A stretch of DNA of 64,000 bases, from positions 1,178,001-1,242,000 of the forward strand of contig NZ_CALKHS010000010.1 of assembly GCF_937988725.1 (NCBI RefSeq). The letters run 5' to 3'. The notes below the pieces were generated by a model. The model ran no database searches. It saw only the letters and a list, made by a program, of their open reading frames with translations, and had not been told where the DNA came from. Of the stretch, positions 8,935 through 17,504 are shown piece after piece. Both the position numbers and the translations under genes were made by a program. Within the stretch, counting starts at the first letter, position 1. The number at the start of each line of letters is the position of its first letter. Source of the stretch: an uncultured Castellaniella sp. (GTDB lineage Bacteria; Pseudomonadota; Gammaproteobacteria; Burkholderiales; Burkholderiaceae_B).

Positions 8935-9851
8935 GCAGGCTGCCGGCCACTGGCCGGGAACGCCACGTCGGCCAGCGCCTTCAACGGCCCCGCCGCGCGG
9001 ATGGCGTCGATCTGTGCCGGATCGCGCACGTAGATGGTGCCGCCGAAGGACAAGGCATTCAGGGACACCCCCTGGAAATGCTCCTTGCTGCGGGGCAGCA
9101 CCAGCATCCAGCCGTCGCCCGCCAGCATGTTGCAAGGCGGCAAAAGACCATCGACGCCCGCCCGCAGGTCCAGTTCCGCGCACGCCTGCCCGAACGCCGT
9201 CAGCATGCTCCGGGCGCTGGCCTGGACATCCGCCCCCTGCCCCGCATCCACCCGCGCGAAACGATGCGCCAGGGGCAAGGCCGGGTGCCGGCTGATGGCC
9301 CCCAGGGGCAGGCCCTCCGGCATGCCCGCGCCCAGGGCGCGCAACGACGCGTTCTGGTCCGATGCGGGAATCCATTGCACGTGCTTGTGCCGCTGGCTGG
9401 CCCCGGCCGCCGCGCCGCCGTTGTAGAACCCCAGGCCGCCCTCGGCCGACAGGATGGCGGCCAGCGCCTGGAAATCCACCTGCTCCAGGGGCGCCTGCTG
9501 TTCCGCGAACACGCGCCGCGCCAGCACCAGATGATGCCGGCAGACCGGGAACTTGTTCAGGATCGCCACGTGGTGATCGCCCGCGGTGCCCACCAGCAAG
9601 GCGGGATCCGGATTCAGGAAAGGGTTGAAACCGGGGTCGCGCGGCCCGCCCGGCAAGATCGTGGCGCCCCCGGGCCCGGAGGCAGGCTTGCCCGCCGCAT
9701 CCTTGGCGGCCAGCGCCGCCACCCAGCGCACGATGAAGGACAGGCCCTGATCCTGGAGGACGACCTGATCGGCCTGGATCGGCTGCAGGTCGCCCGAAGC
9801 GATGGCCGCGTCGGTGCGGGCGCGCACCGTGCGCATGAAGGTGGATTCCAT
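8931..9851 (-). CDS. ATP adenylyltransferase (diadenosine tetraphosphate phosphorylase type)
   Basis: 306 residues. The HIT-like catalytic motif is seen in QRHKHVQWIPA, with the second His as expected nucleophile. Upstream are the substrate-binding stretch HHVAILNKFPVCRHHLVLA and the NPF region typical of Ap4A phosphorylases. The C-terminal part, PCNMLAGDGWMLVLPRSKEHF, resembles the family's C-terminal domain. It should convert Ap4A plus phosphate to ADP and ATP in the cytosol. It converges on the SpmA/SpmB-like gene with a 4-base overlap and has its own upstream region (9,852-10,001). Confidence 0.88.
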   Translation of the reverse strand: MESTFMRTVRARTDAAIASGDLQPIQADQVVLQDQGLSFIVRWVAALAAKDAAGKPASGPGGATILPGGPRDPGFNPFLNPDPALLVGTAGDHHVAILNKFPVCRHHLVLARRVFAEQQAPLEQVDFQALAAILSAEGGLGFYNGGAAAGASQRHKHVQWIPASDQNASLRALGAGMPEGLPLGAISRHPALPLAHRFARVDAGQGADVQASARSMLTAFGQACAELDLRAGVDGLLPPCNMLAGDGWMLVLPRSKEHFQGVSLNALSFGGTIYVRDPAQIDAIRAAGPLKALADVAFPASGRQPA

Positions 9852-10001
9852 GGTGTTCCCCGGTCATCGGGCGGGGATGCCCCGCCGCAAGCCGTCCGTT
9901 CCGGCCCCCGCCGACGGACTCCGGTCGATTGTAGGGTATTCGCGCAAGGCGCTTTCGGGATATGCTGACTGCTTCACCCATCCCCTCGTCGAGAGGCCGG
10001 C

Positions 10002-10535
10002 ATGTCGCAGCATTCCTTCCCCCTGTCCCGAACGCTTCTGGCCGGCGCGGCGGCCGGCGCCAGCCTGATGCTGGCGGGCTGCGCCAACATCGCGGCCACG
10101 CCGCCGGGCACCCCGCTGGCGCAGGTCGAGGCCCGGTTCGGCGCCCCGACCCTGCAATGCACCGACAGGCAGGGGCGCGAGCGCGCCGTCTGGTCGCAGC
10201 AGCCTTTCGGGCAGCACGCCTGGGGCGCCACGGTCGACGCCCAGGGCCGCGTCGGCCCGATCCAGCCCCTGTTGACCGACGAACACTTCCAGGTGCTGAA
10301 ACAAGGCGTCTGGACGGCCGAGCAGGTGCGCTGCGAATTCGGCCCGCCCGCGATCATCGACACGGCCGGCCTGCCCAACGTGCGCCAGATCGTCTGGAGC
10401 TACCGCTACAAGCAGGACCACGTCTGGAATTCGCTGATGTACGTGTTCATGGGCCGCGACGGCGCCCAGGTGACGAAGTTCCACCCCGGGCCGGACCCGA
10501 TGTACGACCAGGACAGCCAACTGCCCAGGATGTAG
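10002..10535 (+). CDS. Putative lipoprotein
   Basis: 177 residues. The N terminus is a lipoprotein signal with lipobox LAGC (SLMLAGCANIA), so the mature protein should be lipid-anchored from about Cys 27. The mature part contains two repeats of a pattern like AQVEARFGAP and AEQVRCEFGPP, similar to small SmpA/OmlA-type or YjgB-like folds that use the phrase RFGxP. I do not recognise a specific family or function. The gene ends 15 bases from the convergent IclR-family gene. Confidence 0.75.
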   Translation: MSQHSFPLSRTLLAGAAAGASLMLAGCANIAATPPGTPLAQVEARFGAPTLQCTDRQGRERAVWSQQPFGQHAWGATVDAQGRVGPIQPLLTDEHFQVLKQGVWTAEQVRCEFGPPAIIDTAGLPNVRQIVWSYRYKQDHVWNSLMYVFMGRDGAQVTKFHPGPDPMYDQDSQLPRM

Positions 10536-10550
10536 GATCGCGGCGCGCGC

Positions 10551-11369
10551 CTAGTCCAGAACCGACTTGCGATGCCATGCCTCGCGGCTGGTCGCCAGCC
10601 CTCCCAGCCGCTCCGATAGGCGGTCCGCCAGCTTGCGCATTGCCAGGCCTGCGCGTCTTTCCAGTTCGGGATCCACCTCGTTGGCCAGGATGCTGACCGC
10701 GACACCCGCGACCGCCTCCGGGTTGTACGAGTCGAAGACCGGGGCGCCGAAACAATACATGCCTTCGCGCACGCTTTCACGATCGATGGAATAACCCCGG
10801 CGGCGCACCTCGTGGAGTTCCGCCACGAGTTCGTCCACGTCGCGCAGCCCCTTCATCGTCAATGGCGCCGGCCACGGATCGCCCTGGCCCATGAGCAGCT
10901 TGCTGACGCTCTGGTCCGGCAAAGTGCTCAACATGGCCAGGCCCGTCGCCGTATAAACGGCGGGGATCCGCATCCCCGTCTTGAAGGTGAAACCCAGGGG
11001 GCGGGTCCCGTTGCGGCACGCGATGTAGACGACTTCCCGGCCGTCGCGGACCGACAGCGTGATGGTCTCTTCCGGCAGGACGCGCATCTCGTCCCAGGAC
11101 GCGAAAAACTCCTGCGTGATGTTGATGCGGGCCAGGAACGCATTGGCCCACATGACCACATGCGGTCCGAGCGTCATCTGCCCGCTTTCCAGCCGCGTCA
11201 GCAGATTCAGGTGTTCCAGGGTCGCGCACAACCCATGTATGCTGCTTTTCGGCAGTTGCAGGGCGCGCGTCAGGTCCGCCAGCGACTGAGGCGAGCCCGC
11301 CCGCGCAAGACAGTCCAGAATGGCGGCCGCCCTGCCCACCGCCGGCGCCGCAAGTTTATCGCTGCTCAA
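10551..11369 (-). CDS. IclR-family transcriptional regulator
   Basis: 272 residues. The N-terminal winged helix-turn-helix spans about residues 8-70 (GRAAAILDCLARAGSPQSLADL and KSSIHGLCATLEHLNLL). The C-terminal effector-binding domain includes CRNGTRPLGFTFKTGMRIPA, followed by TATGLAMLSTLPDQ and a cap containing RRRGYSIDRESVREGMYCFG, all typical of IclR. It is divergent from the ABC transporter/dehydrogenase operon, so it most likely senses that operon's substrate and binds the shared 308-base region. Whether it activates or represses is not visible. Confidence 0.92.
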   Translation of the reverse strand: MSSDKLAAPAVGRAAAILDCLARAGSPQSLADLTRALQLPKSSIHGLCATLEHLNLLTRLESGQMTLGPHVVMWANAFLARINITQEFFASWDEMRVLPEETITLSVRDGREVVYIACRNGTRPLGFTFKTGMRIPAVYTATGLAMLSTLPDQSVSKLLMGQGDPWPAPLTMKGLRDVDELVAELHEVRRRGYSIDRESVREGMYCFGAPVFDSYNPEAVAGVAVSILANEVDPELERRAGLAMRKLADRLSERLGGLATSREAWHRKSVLD

Positions 11370-11458
11370 AAAACATCTCCTCCATGACCGGGGCTCATTG
11401 TCCCTGAAAAGCCCGTCCCGATCCCGGGCACCCTAGGAAAATCCCTCAGACCGCTCTG

Positions 11459-11487
11459 TTGACTGGTTTTATACCATTTTGTACCAT
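11459..11487 (+). promoter_or_regulatory. Candidate sigma-70 promoter for the ABC importer operon
   Basis: TTGACT (11459-11464) and TACCAT (11482-11487) are separated by exactly 17 bases. The -35 matches five of six positions, the -10 four of six. The spacer repeats the phrase ATACCATTTTGTACCA, so a regulator may also read it. It lies about 190 bases before the first start codon. Confidence 0.4.
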
Positions 11488-11513
11488 GCACAGAGTTCAT
11501 CATACGCAACGAT

Positions 11514-11529
11514 GTTCATTATATTGAAC
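11514..11529. promoter_or_regulatory. Candidate IclR-type operator palindrome
   Basis: GTTCA-TTATAT-TGAAC is a perfect 5-base inverted repeat with a 6-base AT spacer. It sits between the divergent IclR gene and the transporter operon, downstream of the candidate promoter. A further half-site GTTCATCAT occurs about 20 bases to the left. Binding by the neighbouring regulator is inferred. Confidence 0.45.
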
Positions 11530-11677
11530 GAATAGCCTGAACAGCAATCGCTCATACCGTCCATCGAAACGTCATGACCCCGGGCTCATGCGAAAAATCA
11601 CGCCCAGGGGAAGGAGCCCCGGGAGCCAATGACTATCGGCGCCGGGGCAAGTCCAGAGTAGTGCAACGGAGAGACAG

Positions 11678-12976
11678 ATGAAATTTGGCTTGAAGAAATC
11701 GATGCGCAGAACCGCGCTCTGCACCGCCATCGGCGCACTGTCGGTCGGCCTGGCCGGCAACGCGGCCGCGGCGGACAAACCCATCAAGATCGGCGTGGTG
11801 ACATTCCTGTCGGGCGCCGCCGCCGGCACCTTCGGCATCCCGGCGCGAAACGGCGCAGAACTGATCGCCGACCAGATCAACGCCGGCGCCGTGCCCGGCC
11901 CATACGGCACCAAGGGATTCGGCGGCACGCCCATCGAACTCAAGATCATCGACGAGGCGGGCGGCTCGACCAAGGCCGTCACCGAATACCGAAACCTGGT
12001 GGGGCAACAGGACGTCGACATGGTCGTCGGCTACATCTCCAGCGGGGACTGCCTGGCCGTGGCGCCGGTCGCGGAGGAGCTCAAGAAGCTCACGGTCTTC
12101 TTCGACTGCGGCACGCCGCGCATCTTCGAAGACAATTCCTACCACTACGTGTTCCGCACCGGCGCGCTGGGCACCATGGACAACGTCAGCGCAGCGCTGT
12201 ATCTGAAGGACCGGGGCGTGAAGGTCGACAACTACGCGGGCATCAACCAGAACTACGCCTACGGACAGGACAACTGGGCGGACTTCACGGCCACCATGGC
12301 GCAGATCTACCCCAAGGCCAAGATCGCCACCGCGCAATTCCCGAAACTGGGGGCGGGCCAGTACGGCGCCGAGATCTCCACGCTGCTGTCCAGCCGTCCC
12401 GACGTCGTGATGTCCAGTTTCTGGGGCGGCGACACCGACGCGCTGATCCTGCAGGGATCGGCGCGCGGCCTGTTCAAGAAGAGCAAGGTCATCCTGACTG
12501 CCGGCGAGACGGCCGTGCAGAAGCTCGGCTCGCAGATTCCCGACGGCACCATCATCGGCGCGCGCGGGCCATTCGACATGCTGGCCCCGGATTCCGCCAT
12601 GAATACCTGGTTTCGCAAGGCCTTCGAAGACCGCTATTCGATTCCGCCGAGCTACCCGGCCTACAAGATCACGCAAGCCCTCCTCGGCGTGAAAACGGCG
12701 TATGAAAAAGCAAAGGCCGCCAACAACAACAGCGCGCCCAGCCAGGAACAGATCATCGCCGCTTTCGAACACCTGACCTGGACCGGCCCCGGCGGCGAAG
12801 TCACGCTGGGCCTGGGCAAAGGACACCAGGCCGTCCAGGGAACCGCCGTGGGCACGGTCAAGCATGAAAACGGCGCGCTCAAGGTCGTCGACATCGTCCG
12901 CTTCCCCGCCGACAAGGTCACACCGCCGGATGGCGTGAAGAGCACGGACTGGATCAAGAACGGCTTCAAGCAATAA
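11678..12976 (+). CDS. Branched-chain-type ABC transporter solute-binding protein
   Basis: 432 residues with a cleavable signal peptide ending near AGNAAAADKP. The mature protein begins IKIGVVTFLSGAAAGTFGIP, the usual start of type I periplasmic binding proteins of the Leu/Ile/Val-binding (HAAT) group. The ligand-loop region is unusual in containing two Cys (SSGDCLA, FFDCGTPR). It would deliver the substrate to the permeases encoded next. It heads a tight operon of transporter plus two dehydrogenases, so the substrate is probably an alcohol, aldehyde or hydroxy acid, though the specificity cannot be read from sequence. Confidence 0.93.
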   Translation: MKFGLKKSMRRTALCTAIGALSVGLAGNAAAADKPIKIGVVTFLSGAAAGTFGIPARNGAELIADQINAGAVPGPYGTKGFGGTPIELKIIDEAGGSTKAVTEYRNLVGQQDVDMVVGYISSGDCLAVAPVAEELKKLTVFFDCGTPRIFEDNSYHYVFRTGALGTMDNVSAALYLKDRGVKVDNYAGINQNYAYGQDNWADFTATMAQIYPKAKIATAQFPKLGAGQYGAEISTLLSSRPDVVMSSFWGGDTDALILQGSARGLFKKSKVILTAGETAVQKLGSQIPDGTIIGARGPFDMLAPDSAMNTWFRKAFEDRYSIPPSYPAYKITQALLGVKTAYEKAKAANNNSAPSQEQIIAAFEHLTWTGPGGEVTLGLGKGHQAVQGTAVGTVKHENGALKVVDIVRFPADKVTPPDGVKSTDWIKNGFKQ

Positions 12977-12994
12977 GCAGTCCTGTGAACCGGT

Positions 12995-13022
12995 GGCGGC
13001 GCCCGGCGACGGGACCGCCGCC
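12995..13022 (+). terminator. GC-rich hairpin between binding-protein and permease genes (attenuator or mRNA stabiliser)
   Basis: GGCGGCG (12995-13001) pairs with CGCCGCC (13016-13022). An inner stem CCCG/CGGG is closed by a GCGA tetraloop of the stable GNRA type, with two unpaired bases on one side. No pure T-run follows directly (CTCCTTCGGGGTTTTG). Such hairpins after binding-protein genes usually protect the upstream mRNA or partially end transcription, so the binding protein is made in excess over the permeases. The role here is inferred. Confidence 0.6.
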
Positions 13023-13040
13023 CTCCTTCGGGGTTTTGTT

Positions 13041-13937
13041 ATGAATCAGATTCCGGCCGTACTGGCAGACGGGGTCATCTATGCCTCATGGCTCTTCCTG
13101 ATCGCGGCGGGCCTGACGCTGATCTATGGCGTCATGAAAATCCTCAACATGGCGCACGGCAGCCTCTACGCGCTGGGGGCGTACGCCGCCGCTTCACTCG
13201 GCGGCGCCTGGATTGCGCACGGCCATTCGCCTTATGGCAGCTACGCCATCCTGATCGTGGCGGCAGCCATCGCCGGGCTTGCCGCCGGCGTCGTCATCGA
13301 GCGCGGCCTGCTGCGCTTCATGTACGGCCGCGATGAAGTGACCCTGCTGCTGGCCACCTACGCCTTGCTGCTCATTCTGGAAGACCTCATCAAGCTGGTC
13401 TGGGGCGTGGACCCCTACTTCTTCGCGGAACCCTACGGGCTGCTCGGGACGCTGGAATTCGGCAACCTGATCTATCCGACCTACGATCTTCTGCTCCTGG
13501 CCATCGCGCTGCTCATCGGCGGCGCGATGAGCTGGATACTCAGAAGCACCCGGTCAGGCAAGCTGCTGCGCGTCGTGATCCATGATCGCGAGGTCAGCGT
13601 CGCCATGGGCATCAACGTGGGCCGCTTTTATCTGACGACCTTCACGGCCGGGGCCATCCTGGCCACGATCGGCGGAGCCGTCACCGCTCCCATGATTTCC
13701 GTCGTGCCCGGAATGGGCGTGGAAGTGATCGTGCTCGCCTTCGCGGTCGTCGTCATCGGCGGCCTTGGCAGCTTGCCGGGCGCCGCCCTGGGAGCCCTGA
13801 TCGTGGGGATTACCCGCGCGGCAGCGGTCCATTATCTTCCCGAGGCCGAGCTTTTCAGCGTGTATCTCGTGATGGCCATTGTCCTGATCTTCCGGCCCAA
13901 AGGCCTCTTTTCCGGCGCCGAGGTGCGAAAGATATGA
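13041..13937 (+). CDS. ABC transporter permease, LivH type
   Basis: About 298 residues from ATG 13041 (MNQIPAVLADGVIYASWLF); an in-frame start at 12993 would run through the hairpin and is less likely. Eight or so membrane helices are visible, with the LivH hallmarks LTLIYGVMKILNMAHGSLYALGAY (positions 30-53) and the C-terminal VVIGGLGSLPGAALGALIVG loop that contacts the ATPase. It forms the inner-membrane channel with the next gene, which it overlaps by 4 bases. Confidence 0.92.
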   Translation: MNQIPAVLADGVIYASWLFLIAAGLTLIYGVMKILNMAHGSLYALGAYAAASLGGAWIAHGHSPYGSYAILIVAAAIAGLAAGVVIERGLLRFMYGRDEVTLLLATYALLLILEDLIKLVWGVDPYFFAEPYGLLGTLEFGNLIYPTYDLLLLAIALLIGGAMSWILRSTRSGKLLRVVIHDREVSVAMGINVGRFYLTTFTAGAILATIGGAVTAPMISVVPGMGVEVIVLAFAVVVIGGLGSLPGAALGALIVGITRAAAVHYLPEAELFSVYLVMAIVLIFRPKGLFSGAEVRKI

Positions 13938-14878
13938 ACCATTCCCACAAAACCTACGGCCTGTTCGCGAGCCTGGCAATCATCGTCGTCCTGTTCGGCG
14001 CGGCCTTCGGCAGCTGGCAATTCCTGCTCACTCTGGCGCTGGCCAAAGGCCTGGTGGTCCTGGGGCTGCTGCTGCTCCTGCGCACCGGCCTCGTGTCCTT
14101 CGGCCAGGCGCTGTACTACTGCCTGGGCGCCTACACCGCCGGAGTTCTCAGCGAATTCCTGGGAGCGGACGACATCCTGTTGCAGATCATCCTGGGCGTG
14201 GCGGTCGCGGCCGCCGTCGCGGCCGTGCTGGGTCTGCTCATGGCGCGATATCGGAACATCTTTTTTGCCATGCTCAGCCTGGCCTTCTCGATGGTCCTCT
14301 ACGGGTTGCTGGTCAAGACGACGCTGCTGGGCAGCACGGACGGGGTCAACGTCAAGTCCGCGAAACTGTTCGGCCAGGCGCTGGCCGACAGCCACGGACA
14401 GCTCGGCCTGCTCATCCTGGCCTGCGTCCTGGTCTTCCTCGTGATCTGCGCGATGCACCGCTATTTCCACACGCCATTCGGGCGCCTGTCCACCGCCATA
14501 CGCGACAACGAGATCCGCACCGAGTACATGGGCGCGGACGTGTACTGGACCATCTACGTCAAGTACCTGATCGCCGCCGCGCTGGCCGGCGCGGGCGGCG
14601 CCATCGCGGCGATCGTCGTGGGGCACGTCGACCCCGAAATGTCCTACTGGTCCACCTCGGGAGAATTCCTGTTCGTGGCGATCCTGGCGGGCACAGGCAG
14701 CGTGGCCGCGCCCTTCCTCGGGGCGATCCTGTTCGAGACCGTGCGCAGCCTGGCCACGCAGTACACGCCGGAAGTCTGGCAGCTTATGCTGGGCATCGTG
14801 ATGCTGGGGATCATCGTCTTCCTGCCGGGGGGACTGTGGTCGCTATTCCAACGCCAACCAGGGAAGGCCCTCAAATGA
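13934..14878 (+). CDS. ABC transporter permease, LivM type
   Basis: 314 residues with about nine membrane helices. LivM features are the LVSFGQALYYCLGAYTAG segment after the second helix, the RIRDNE-like ATPase-contact loop STAIRDNEIRTEYMG, and a late VAAPFLGAILFETVR segment. It pairs with the LivH-type permease. The start overlaps the previous stop (ATGA) and its stop overlaps the ATG of the next gene, showing strong translational coupling. Confidence 0.92.
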   Translation: MNHSHKTYGLFASLAIIVVLFGAAFGSWQFLLTLALAKGLVVLGLLLLLRTGLVSFGQALYYCLGAYTAGVLSEFLGADDILLQIILGVAVAAAVAAVLGLLMARYRNIFFAMLSLAFSMVLYGLLVKTTLLGSTDGVNVKSAKLFGQALADSHGQLGLLILACVLVFLVICAMHRYFHTPFGRLSTAIRDNEIRTEYMGADVYWTIYVKYLIAAALAGAGGAIAAIVVGHVDPEMSYWSTSGEFLFVAILAGTGSVAAPFLGAILFETVRSLATQYTPEVWQLMLGIVMLGIIVFLPGGLWSLFQRQPGKALK

Positions 14879-15696
14879 CTGCCATCATCGAAGCGGTCGG
14901 CCTGCGCAAGCAATTCGGCGCCGTGACGGCGGCCGACGACATCACGATCAGCATCGCGCGCCATACCGTCGTCGGCCTGATCGGCACCAATGGCGCCGGC
15001 AAGACCACATTCATCAACATGATCACCGGCTATCTCAAGCCGGACTCCGGCCATGTGCTGTACGACGGCCGCGACATCACGTCCCTGAGCCCGCGCCAGG
15101 TCACACGGACCGGGATCTGCCGCTCGTTTCAGATCCCGCAGCTGTTCGACAGCCTGAGCGTCCGCGAGAACCTCGGCATCGGCCTGGGGATCGTCCTGCG
15201 CAACAGCCGCCGCTCGCCGATAGGGCCGCTGCCCCGGCACGTCCCGGGATTCCAGGGCGGAATCCGGGAAGCCGCCGATCAGGTCCTCGATCAGTTCGGC
15301 CTCACGCCCCATCGCGACAAAGCGGCCAGCACGCTGCCGGAGGGACTGCGCAAGCTGCTGGACATCGCCATGGCCATGGTCGCCCAGCCCAAGGTCCTGT
15401 TCCTCGACGAACCGACCAGCGGCGTCAGCGCGGAGGAAAAGTTCCAGATCATGGACCGTGTGATGGACGCCGTCCGCGCGCAGAACGTCACGGTGCTGTT
15501 CGTGGAGCACGACATGGACATCATCGAGCGGTACTCGGAGCGCGTCCTGGCGTTCTACGCGGGCCGCGTCCTGGCCGACGGCGCCGCCGCCGACGTGCTG
15601 ACCGATCCGGAAGTCCTGATGCGGGTCATCGGCACCCCGCCGGCGACCCCGCCCGAGGCCGAACCAGATCGGATGATGAGAGAGACCCATGCTTGA
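14875..15696 (+). CDS. ABC transporter ATP-binding protein, LivG type
   Basis: About 273 residues starting at the ATG that overlaps the previous stop. Walker A is GTNGAGKTT, Walker B is VLFLDEPTSGVS, and the signature region is the variant LPEGLRKLLDIAMAM, as is common in LivG proteins, which deviate from LSGGQ. The switch His is in LFVEHDMD. It supplies one of the two ATPases of the importer. The last 8 bases overlap the LivF-type gene. Confidence 0.92.
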   Translation: MTAIIEAVGLRKQFGAVTAADDITISIARHTVVGLIGTNGAGKTTFINMITGYLKPDSGHVLYDGRDITSLSPRQVTRTGICRSFQIPQLFDSLSVRENLGIGLGIVLRNSRRSPIGPLPRHVPGFQGGIREAADQVLDQFGLTPHRDKAASTLPEGLRKLLDIAMAMVAQPKVLFLDEPTSGVSAEEKFQIMDRVMDAVRAQNVTVLFVEHDMDIIERYSERVLAFYAGRVLADGAAADVLTDPEVLMRVIGTPPATPPEAEPDRMMRETHA

Positions 15697-16348
15697 AATC
15701 CGCAATCTCGATGTGTCCATCGGACCCGTCAGCATCCTGCGCCAGGTGGCGCTGAATCTCGACCCGCAAGAAATGGCGGGCCTGATCGGGCGCAACGGCG
15801 CGGGCAAGACCACGCTGATGCGCAGCATCATGGGGCTGTTGCCGACGCGCGGCGGCCAGATCACCTTCGACGGCGCAGAACTGACGGCGGCGCCCCCCTG
15901 GTCGCGCGCCCGCATGGGAATCGGCTACATGCCGGAGGACCGGCGGCTGGTGCCGGAACTGACCGTGCAGGAAAACATCTGCATCCCCTCCTGGGCCATG
16001 AAACGCGCGGATACGCAGTCGCGCTGGCACGAGGTATGCCGCATGATCCCGGAAGTCGAGGCATTCGCCGCGCGCAAGGCGCAACAGCTCTCGGGCGGCC
16101 AGCAGAAACTGGTGGCGATCGGCCGGGCCTTGATGTGCGGCTCAAAGCTCTTGTTGCTGGACGAGCCCTTCGAGGGCGTGGCCCCCGCGCTCGCCCGCCG
16201 CATCGCCGAAGTCATCGCCGGCCTCAAGAGCAGCGGGCTGTCCATCATCGTCGCGGAATCGGATCTGCGGCATTCGTCAGAATTGCTCGATAAGGTGTTT
16301 CATATCGAACGCGGCGCTGTCTCGAACAGCGGCCAACGAGTCAAATGA
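15689..16348 (+). CDS. ABC transporter ATP-binding protein, LivF type
   Basis: 219 residues, slightly shorter than typical LivF (about 235). Walker A is GRNGAGKTT, signature LSGGQQKLVAIGRAL, Walker B LLLLDEPFEGVAP. The switch position reads VAESDLRH where a His is normal (ExxH usually EHD or EQN), a small deviation. It completes the five-component importer. Start overlaps the LivG-type gene by 8 bases. Confidence 0.92.
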   Translation: MLEIRNLDVSIGPVSILRQVALNLDPQEMAGLIGRNGAGKTTLMRSIMGLLPTRGGQITFDGAELTAAPPWSRARMGIGYMPEDRRLVPELTVQENICIPSWAMKRADTQSRWHEVCRMIPEVEAFAARKAQQLSGGQQKLVAIGRALMCGSKLLLLDEPFEGVAPALARRIAEVIAGLKSSGLSIIVAESDLRHSSELLDKVFHIERGAVSNSGQRVK

Positions 16349-16360
16349 AGGAGCACTACC

Positions 16361-17491
16361 TTGAAAACACGCATCGCTCTCCTGCGGGAGATGGGCCTTC
16401 CGGCGCCGTACCAGCAAAGCCGGCCCATACACATTGAGGAAGCCGAGCTCGATCCGCCCGGTTTCGGCGAGGTCCTGATCAAGGTCAAGGTCGCGGGCCT
16501 CTGCCATTCGGACCTCTCGGTCATCAACGGCAGCCGCCCCCGCGTCATGCCGATGGCGCTTGGCCACGAATCGTCCGGCGAGGTCGTCGAAGTCGGCCCT
16601 GGCGTGGACCTGCTCAGGCCGGGCGACCATGTCGTCACGGTCTTCGTCCCCAGCTGCGGCCATTGCAATCCCTGCATGTCGGGCCGGCCCGCGCTCTGCG
16701 AACCCGGCGCCGCCGCCAACACCAAGGGCGTGCTGCTGGGCGGCGAACGCCGCCTGCATCTGGGCCGGGAAGGCATCAACCACCATCTCGGCGTGTCGTG
16801 TTTTTCCGATTACGCGGTCGTCTCGCAACGGTCGTGCGTCAAGGTCGAAGCCGGCATCTCGCACCAGGAGGCCGCGCTGTTCGGATGCGCGGTGCTGACC
16901 GGCGCGGGCGCCGTCATCAACCGCTCCGGCATCCGGGCCGGCGACACGATCGCCATCGTGGGCCTGGGCGGCGTGGGCCTGAGCGGACTCATGGCGGCGG
17001 TCGCATCGGGCGCGCGCCGCATCGTCGGCGTGGAACTGGATCCGGGCAAGCGGGAACTCGCGCGCGCCCTGGGCGCCACGCACGTCATCGACCCCCGCGA
17101 CATCCAATCCGACAAAGACCTGCTGGATGCCGCCGGCGGCCCCGTCGACATCGGATATGACGCGGCCGGCGCGGTGCCGGCATTCGAAGCGGCCTACAAG
17201 CTCACCCGTCGCGGCGGGGTGACGATGACCACGGGCCTGCCGCACCCCAAGCACATGTTCAGCCTGCCCATTTCCGAACTGGTGGGGCAGGAGCGCGACA
17301 TCCGCGGCAGCTACCTGGGATCAGGGGTCCCGTCGATTGCCATCAACCAGTACATGACCCTGTATCAGGAAGGAAAGCTGCCCGTGAACAGGCTGCTGGG
17401 GAAAACCTTCACCCTCGAAGCAGTCAACGAGGGTTTCGATCACCTCGCGTCAGGTTCGGGCCTGCGCGACAGCATCACACTGGACGCTTAG
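16361..17491 (+). CDS. Zinc-dependent medium-chain alcohol dehydrogenase
   Basis: 376 residues. The catalytic zinc site is represented by GLCHSDLS and GHESSGEV. The structural zinc site by four Cys in CGHCNPCMSGRPALC. The NAD-binding Rossmann motif is GLGGVGLSG, followed by an acidic residue (GVELDPGK) that favours NAD over NADP. The start is TTG at 16361, chosen because GAAGGAG ends 6 bases before it and no ATG fits. It lies in the importer operon just before an aldehyde dehydrogenase, so an imported alcohol or hydroxy acid is probably oxidised in two steps. The substrate is unknown. Confidence 0.9.
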   Translation: MKTRIALLREMGLPAPYQQSRPIHIEEAELDPPGFGEVLIKVKVAGLCHSDLSVINGSRPRVMPMALGHESSGEVVEVGPGVDLLRPGDHVVTVFVPSCGHCNPCMSGRPALCEPGAAANTKGVLLGGERRLHLGREGINHHLGVSCFSDYAVVSQRSCVKVEAGISHQEAALFGCAVLTGAGAVINRSGIRAGDTIAIVGLGGVGLSGLMAAVASGARRIVGVELDPGKRELARALGATHVIDPRDIQSDKDLLDAAGGPVDIGYDAAGAVPAFEAAYKLTRRGGVTMTTGLPHPKHMFSLPISELVGQERDIRGSYLGSGVPSIAINQYMTLYQEGKLPVNRLLGKTFTLEAVNEGFDHLASGSGLRDSITLDA

Positions 17492-17504
17492 CAGAGGCAT
17501 CGCC

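Larger units (their letters stand above)
11370..11677. other. Divergent regulatory region between IclR gene and catabolic operon
   Basis: 308 bases without a gene. The centre (about 11,455-11,560) is AT-rich and contains a possible rightward promoter and a perfect short palindrome, both listed separately. The right end is GC-rich and carries a GC-rich inverted stretch (CCCCGGGAG region near 11,625), followed by the start of the solute-binding protein gene with GGAGAGACAG before its ATG. Confidence 0.6.
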
